Source: Curtobacterium sp. MCSS17_008
Lineage (GTDB): Bacteria; Actinomycetota; Actinomycetes; Actinomycetales; Microbacteriaceae
Assembly (NCBI RefSeq): GCF_003234185.1
Contig: NZ_QKSM01000005.1
Span: 1 to 64,000, forward strand
Direction: 5' to 3'
DNA: 64,000 nucleotides
The translations under genes were made by a program, and so were the position numbers. The notes below the pieces were generated by a model. It saw nothing but the letters and a program-made list of their open reading frames with translations. It searched no databases and was not told the origin of the DNA. Numbering within the stretch: position 1 is the stretch's first letter; each line of letters starts with the position of its first letter. Shown one piece after another: positions 60,466-64,000 of this stretch.

Positions 60466-62151
60466 GTGCACCTCGTCCTCCACCGCGTCGACGGCGGCGT
60501 CACCGCGACGCCCCTGACCGACGCGGGGGAGCCGCTGGGCGACCCGAGCCGCCTGGACGAGCAGCGCCTCCCGGCCTTCGTCGCCGCACACGACGGACCG
60601 GACGTGCGCTGGGTCTGGGACGACACCGCCCGGTGGTACCCGGCGGTCCTCGCCGCCGGCGGACGCGTCGCCCGGTGCGTCGACCTCCGGCTCTGCCGCC
60701 GCATCCTGCGCGGTGCGCTCGCCGCGCGGGGCACCGCGCTGGCCGCCGCCCCACAGGACGCGTGGGACGCCCCCGGCCAGGAGGCCCGCCCCACCCGCCC
60801 GACCCAGGCCCGCCTCTTCGACGACGCGCTCTTCGCCGTCGCACCCGCCGACGACGCCGCGGACCCGGTCGCCGAGTTCCGTCGCCAGCTCGATGCGATC
60901 GCCGGATCGACGACCCCGGGCGCGCTGCGCCTGCTGACGACCGCGGAGTCGGCGGGGGCGCTCGTCGCCGCCGAGGTCCTCCACGCCGGGCTGCCCTGGC
61001 GCGCCGACGTGCACGAACGGCTGCTCGAGGAGGCCCTCGGCCCGCGGGTGCCCGCCGGGGTGCGCCCGCGACGGCTCGAGCAGCTGGCGGGCGAGATCCG
61101 CGCGCACCTGGGGGACCCCTCCCTCAACCCGGACTCGCCGGCCGACGTGCTGCGGTCGCTCCGGGCAGCCGGACTGGTCGTGTCGTCGACGCGGAAGTGG
61201 GAGCTGCAGGAGCTCGAGCACCCGGTGATCGCGCCGCTGCTCGAGTACAAGCGCCTGTCCCGGCTGCTCACCGCGAACGGCTGGGCCTGGCTCGACGAGT
61301 GGGTCGTCGACGGGCGGTTCCACCCGAGGTACGTCGTGGGCGGGGTGGTCACCGGGCGCTGGGCGGCGGACGGCGGCGGCGCCATGCAGCTGCCGAAGAC
61401 GGTCCGCAGCGCGGTGGTCGCGGACGACGGCTGGGTCTTCGTGGTCGCGGACGCGGCGCAGCTCGAGCCGCGGGTCCTCGCCGCGATGGCGGGCGACCGG
61501 GCGATGGCGTCCGCCGGTGACGGGCGCGACCTGTACGACGGCGTCGTGGCGTCCGGGGCGGTCGAGACCCGGCAGCAGGCGAAGGGCGCGATGCTCGGGG
61601 CGATGTACGGGGCGACCCAGGGTGACGCCGGGCGGCTCGTGCCCCGGCTGGCGCGGGCGTTCCCGGCGGCGCTCGGGCTGGTCGACCGGGCTGCACGCGC
61701 GGGGGAGCGCGGAGAGCCGGTGACGACGCTGCTCGGGCGGACGTCACCGGTCCCCGACGAGTCCTGGTCCGCCGCCCGCAGCCGCGCGTGGTCGGTGGAC
61801 GGCACCCCGGCGCAGCAGCGGGCGGTCGAAGCACGTGCCCGGAGCTGGGGACGGTTCACGCGCAACTTCGTCGTGCAGGGGACCGCCGCCGAGTGGGCGC
61901 TGGCGTGGATGGGGTCGCTGCGCACGCGGCTCGCGACGAGGTTCCCCGGTCCCGTGACGGCGGGCCCGCACCTGGTGTTCTTCGTGCACGACGAGATCGT
62001 GGTGCACACCCCGGTCGAGCACGCGGCGTTCGTCGCCGAGCAGGTCCGGGCCGCGGCGGCGGACGCCGGACGCCTGCTGTTCCGCGACTTCCCGGTGGTG
62101 TTCCCGCTGACCGTGTCGACGGTGCGTGACTACGGGGCCGCGAAGGACTGA
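60466..62151 (+). CDS. PolA-like DNA polymerase without 5' nuclease domain
   Basis: 561 residues, about two-thirds of polymerase I. Family A motifs: motif A ADAAQLEPRVLAAMAGD (about 328-344), motif B RQQAKGAMLGAMYG (about 367-380), motif C FFVHDEIVVH (about 504-513). The N-terminal ~250 residues replace the exonuclease domain with a degenerate version and no 5' nuclease is present. Such paralogues occur in many actinobacteria as bifunctional 3'-5' exonuclease/DNA polymerases and may act in repair. CATGAT is 6 nt before the GTG. Confidence 0.9.
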   Translation: MHLVLHRVDGGVTATPLTDAGEPLGDPSRLDEQRLPAFVAAHDGPDVRWVWDDTARWYPAVLAAGGRVARCVDLRLCRRILRGALAARGTALAAAPQDAWDAPGQEARPTRPTQARLFDDALFAVAPADDAADPVAEFRRQLDAIAGSTTPGALRLLTTAESAGALVAAEVLHAGLPWRADVHERLLEEALGPRVPAGVRPRRLEQLAGEIRAHLGDPSLNPDSPADVLRSLRAAGLVVSSTRKWELQELEHPVIAPLLEYKRLSRLLTANGWAWLDEWVVDGRFHPRYVVGGVVTGRWAADGGGAMQLPKTVRSAVVADDGWVFVVADAAQLEPRVLAAMAGDRAMASAGDGRDLYDGVVASGAVETRQQAKGAMLGAMYGATQGDAGRLVPRLARAFPAALGLVDRAARAGERGEPVTTLLGRTSPVPDESWSAARSRAWSVDGTPAQQRAVEARARSWGRFTRNFVVQGTAAEWALAWMGSLRTRLATRFPGPVTAGPHLVFFVHDEIVVHTPVEHAAFVAEQVRAAAADAGRLLFRDFPVVFPLTVSTVRDYGAAKD

Positions 62152-62221
62152 GCAGCGCGGCGGTGGAGCGGGGCGTCCGCCGTGGCGGGTGTTCGCAGGG
62201 TCCGGCGGGCAGGGTGGGTCG

Positions 62222-63112
62222 ATGGATCGAGACCACCACGACGAGAGCGGCGCGGCCGACACGGCTGCGACCGCGGCACGGCAGGTCGACCGTGCCGAGC
62301 GCGCCGCCGTCACCGAGGACCGGCACGTCGGCGACCTCGACCTGACGTCGTGGCGCTCACGTGCGGGCCACGCCGCCGCCGAGGGCTGGGCGGCGCTCGG
62401 TCGTCGGTACGGCGCGCTGCCGCTGCTCGTCGTGACCCTGCTCGTCGGCATCGGGATCGCCGCCACCGCGACCTGGGCGGCGTCCGAGGTGTACGACGCC
62501 GTCCGTGCGTCCGACGACGTCGCCGTGCTCGACCGTCCCGTCCTGGACTGGATGCTCACGCTGCGTTCCCCGTTCGCCGACCAGGCGGTCACGTGGTGGA
62601 CCGACATCGCCGGCACGATCGGCATGCCGATCGTCGCCGTCTGCTTCCTGGTCGGCTTCACCGTGCAGCGACGGGCGTGGACGCCCCTGGTGCTGCTCGT
62701 GGCCGCGAGCGGCGGATCGCTCCTGATGACCGTCGCGGGCAAGGACCTGATCGGCCGCGCCCGTCCGCCGTTGTCCGACGCGGTGCCGCCCTACGAGCAC
62801 TCGCCGTCGTTCCCGTCCGGGCACACGCTCAACGCCACCGTGATCGTCGGCACGATCGTGTACCTGCTCATCCTGCGGCAGTCGCGCGTGGTCACGCGGG
62901 TGTGGACCATCGCGCTCGGGACGCTCTTCGTCCTGTCGGTCGGGGTGTCGCGGGTGTTCCTCGGACACCACTGGACCACGGACGTCCTGGCCGCGTGGGC
63001 CCTGGGGCTGGCGTGGCTCGCACTCGTGGTCACCGCGCACCGGTTGTACCTGACGGCCCTGGACCGCGGAGCGCACCCGGTGCAACGCGGTCCGGCCCCG
63101 GCGATCCGGTGA
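62222..63112 (+). CDS. PAP2-family membrane phosphatase
   Basis: 296 residues, five to six helices after a charged cytoplasmic N-terminus. The three phosphatase motifs are KDLIGRARPP, PSFPSGHTLNA and SRVFLGHHWTTDV, with the catalytic His residues in place. Dephosphorylates lipid phosphates such as phosphatidate or undecaprenyl pyrophosphate. Single gene. Confidence 0.92.
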   Translation: MDRDHHDESGAADTAATAARQVDRAERAAVTEDRHVGDLDLTSWRSRAGHAAAEGWAALGRRYGALPLLVVTLLVGIGIAATATWAASEVYDAVRASDDVAVLDRPVLDWMLTLRSPFADQAVTWWTDIAGTIGMPIVAVCFLVGFTVQRRAWTPLVLLVAASGGSLLMTVAGKDLIGRARPPLSDAVPPYEHSPSFPSGHTLNATVIVGTIVYLLILRQSRVVTRVWTIALGTLFVLSVGVSRVFLGHHWTTDVLAAWALGLAWLALVVTAHRLYLTALDRGAHPVQRGPAPAIR

Positions 63113-63193
63113 GCGCGCCGCCGGGGCGTCGGGACCGCGCACAGCAGACGACACCGGCATGCCCGGTCAGGTCGCCACGGTAGGTTTCCCGGC

Positions 63194-64000
63194 ATGGCAG
63201 AACGGGTCTTCGGCGGCAGGTACCGCGTCACCGGCACGCTCGGGCACGGCGGCATGGCCTCCGTCTACCGCGCCGTGGACGAGCAGCTCGGCCGCGAGGT
63301 CGCCGTCAAGGTCTTCCGCATCGGTGCCGTCGACAACGGCGAGCGTGCCCGGGCAGAGGCCGAGATCCACACCCTCGCCGCGCTCCGCAGCCCCTCGCTC
63401 GTCACCCTGTACGACGCCGCACTCGACGACGTCGACGGCGACTCGTACCTCGTCATGGAGCTCGTGCCGGGCAGCGACCTGGACACCCGACTGCGCGAAG
63501 GCCCGCTCGACACCACGACCACGGCCCGTGTCGGTGCGCAGGTCGCCGAGGGGCTCGCCGCCGTGCACGCGCAGGGCATCGTGCACCGGGACGTGAAGCC
63601 GGCGAACGTGCTCCTCGAGAGCGACGGCGAGCACGTCAAGCTCGCCGACTTCGGCATCGCCCTGCTCCGCGACGCCGCGCGCGTGACCGGCACCGGCACC
63701 GTGATCGGCACCGCCGCGTACATCTCCCCGGAGCAGGTCCTCGGCCGCGAGGTCACCGGCCAGGCCGACGTCTACGCCCTCGGGCTCGTGCTGCTGCAGT
63801 GCCTGACCGGCGAGCGGCCGTTCCCCGGCAGCGCCGTCGAGTCCGCCACGGCGCGGCTCACCCGGGGCCCCGAGATCGACCAGCACCTGCCCACCGCGTG
63901 GCGGACGCTGCTGCACGTCATGACGGCGCAGGACCCGGGCGAGCGGCCGACCGCCGCCGAGGCGGCACGACGCCTGCGCGCGCTCGAGCGTGACGGCACC
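63194..64000 (+). CDS. Serine/threonine protein kinase, truncated by window end
   Basis: 269 codons visible, open at the end. Hanks-type kinase: glycine loop GTLGHGGMASVY, AVKVF (Lys), catalytic loop IVHRDVKPANVLL, DFGIALL, activation segment GTAAYISPEQ, then helix ADVYALGLVLLQCLTGERPF. The kinase domain is complete; the region after about residue 265 is cut, so any transmembrane or sensor part is unseen. TAGGTT is 7 nt before the ATG. Confidence 0.93.
   Translation, partial: MAERVFGGRYRVTGTLGHGGMASVYRAVDEQLGREVAVKVFRIGAVDNGERARAEAEIHTLAALRSPSLVTLYDAALDDVDGDSYLVMELVPGSDLDTRLREGPLDTTTTARVGAQVAEGLAAVHAQGIVHRDVKPANVLLESDGEHVKLADFGIALLRDAARVTGTGTVIGTAAYISPEQVLGREVTGQADVYALGLVLLQCLTGERPFPGSAVESATARLTRGPEIDQHLPTAWRTLLHVMTAQDPGERPTAAEAARRLRALERDGT

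Overview
The window is high-GC actinobacterial DNA with short intergenic gaps. Many promoters have a TANNNT -10 box 6-7 nt upstream of the start codon (leaderless mRNAs), and the genes include monomeric NADP-isocitrate dehydrogenase, a CopC/Nudix pair, a PolA-like polymerase without 5' nuclease, and FBP and DUF3817 proteins. Together these suggest Microbacteriaceae, probably close to Curtobacterium; this is inference from content, not a database match. About 67 protein genes are supported. No tRNA, rRNA or CRISPR was seen. No gene-free stretch exceeds 300 bp.

Layout. 1-1,400: left edge with the first codons of an IS3-type transposase and three small membrane-protein genes. 1.6-7.2 kb: regulator-rich block (two paralogous AraC regulators around a MarR regulator and a 62-aa ORF; a TetR gene behind four overlapping tiny ORFs; a divergent GNAT/TetR pair with a tandem dyad operator). 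7.4-11.1 kb: SGNH-like/GAF protein, small Cys/His protein, TerC, quinone oxidoreductase. 11.2-14.5 kb: MarR regulator divergent from a TasA-like surface protein, a SipW-type (Ser/His) signal peptidase and a LamG protein; this is the most interesting locus. 14.6-17.4 kb: NarL-type two-component system plus DUF4097 protein. 17.5-24.8 kb: SnoaL, CopC, Nudix, ArsC, Nei, MerR/SDR, BCCT transporter, NAD(P)-binding protein. 24.9-33.5 kb: DUF4126-like protein, epimerase, MFS, PQQ-type sugar dehydrogenase, SDR, SGNH hydrolase, aldo-keto reductases, FadM-like thioesterase. 33.7-36.6 kb: NCS2 permease convergent with a UraD-UraH fusion (urate degradation), a large cruciform-like element, FBP protein. 36.7-49.8 kb: degenerate methyltransferase, XRE regulator, CNNM/CorC protein, M23 peptidase, isocitrate dehydrogenase, DUF3817, ThuA, GAF-SpoIIE protein, ScbR-like TetR, phosphotransferase, DUF6197-like protein. 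50.0-53.8 kb: complete four-gene OpuC-type osmoprotectant ABC operon. 53.9-64 kb: GNAT, DUF4190, carotenoid-desaturase-like oxidoreductase with SRPBCC partner, shikimate dehydrogenase-like enzyme, L-serine deaminase, PolA-like polymerase, PAP2 phosphatase, and a Ser/Thr kinase cut by the window end.

A striking window-wide feature is a family of near-identical GC-rich palindromes (arms built on GACGGGAGGCGCG), at least 12 copies plus variants, each starting just after a stop codon; they look like a shared terminator module. A fragment of the same sequence lies inside the signal-peptide coding region of the OpuC binding protein.
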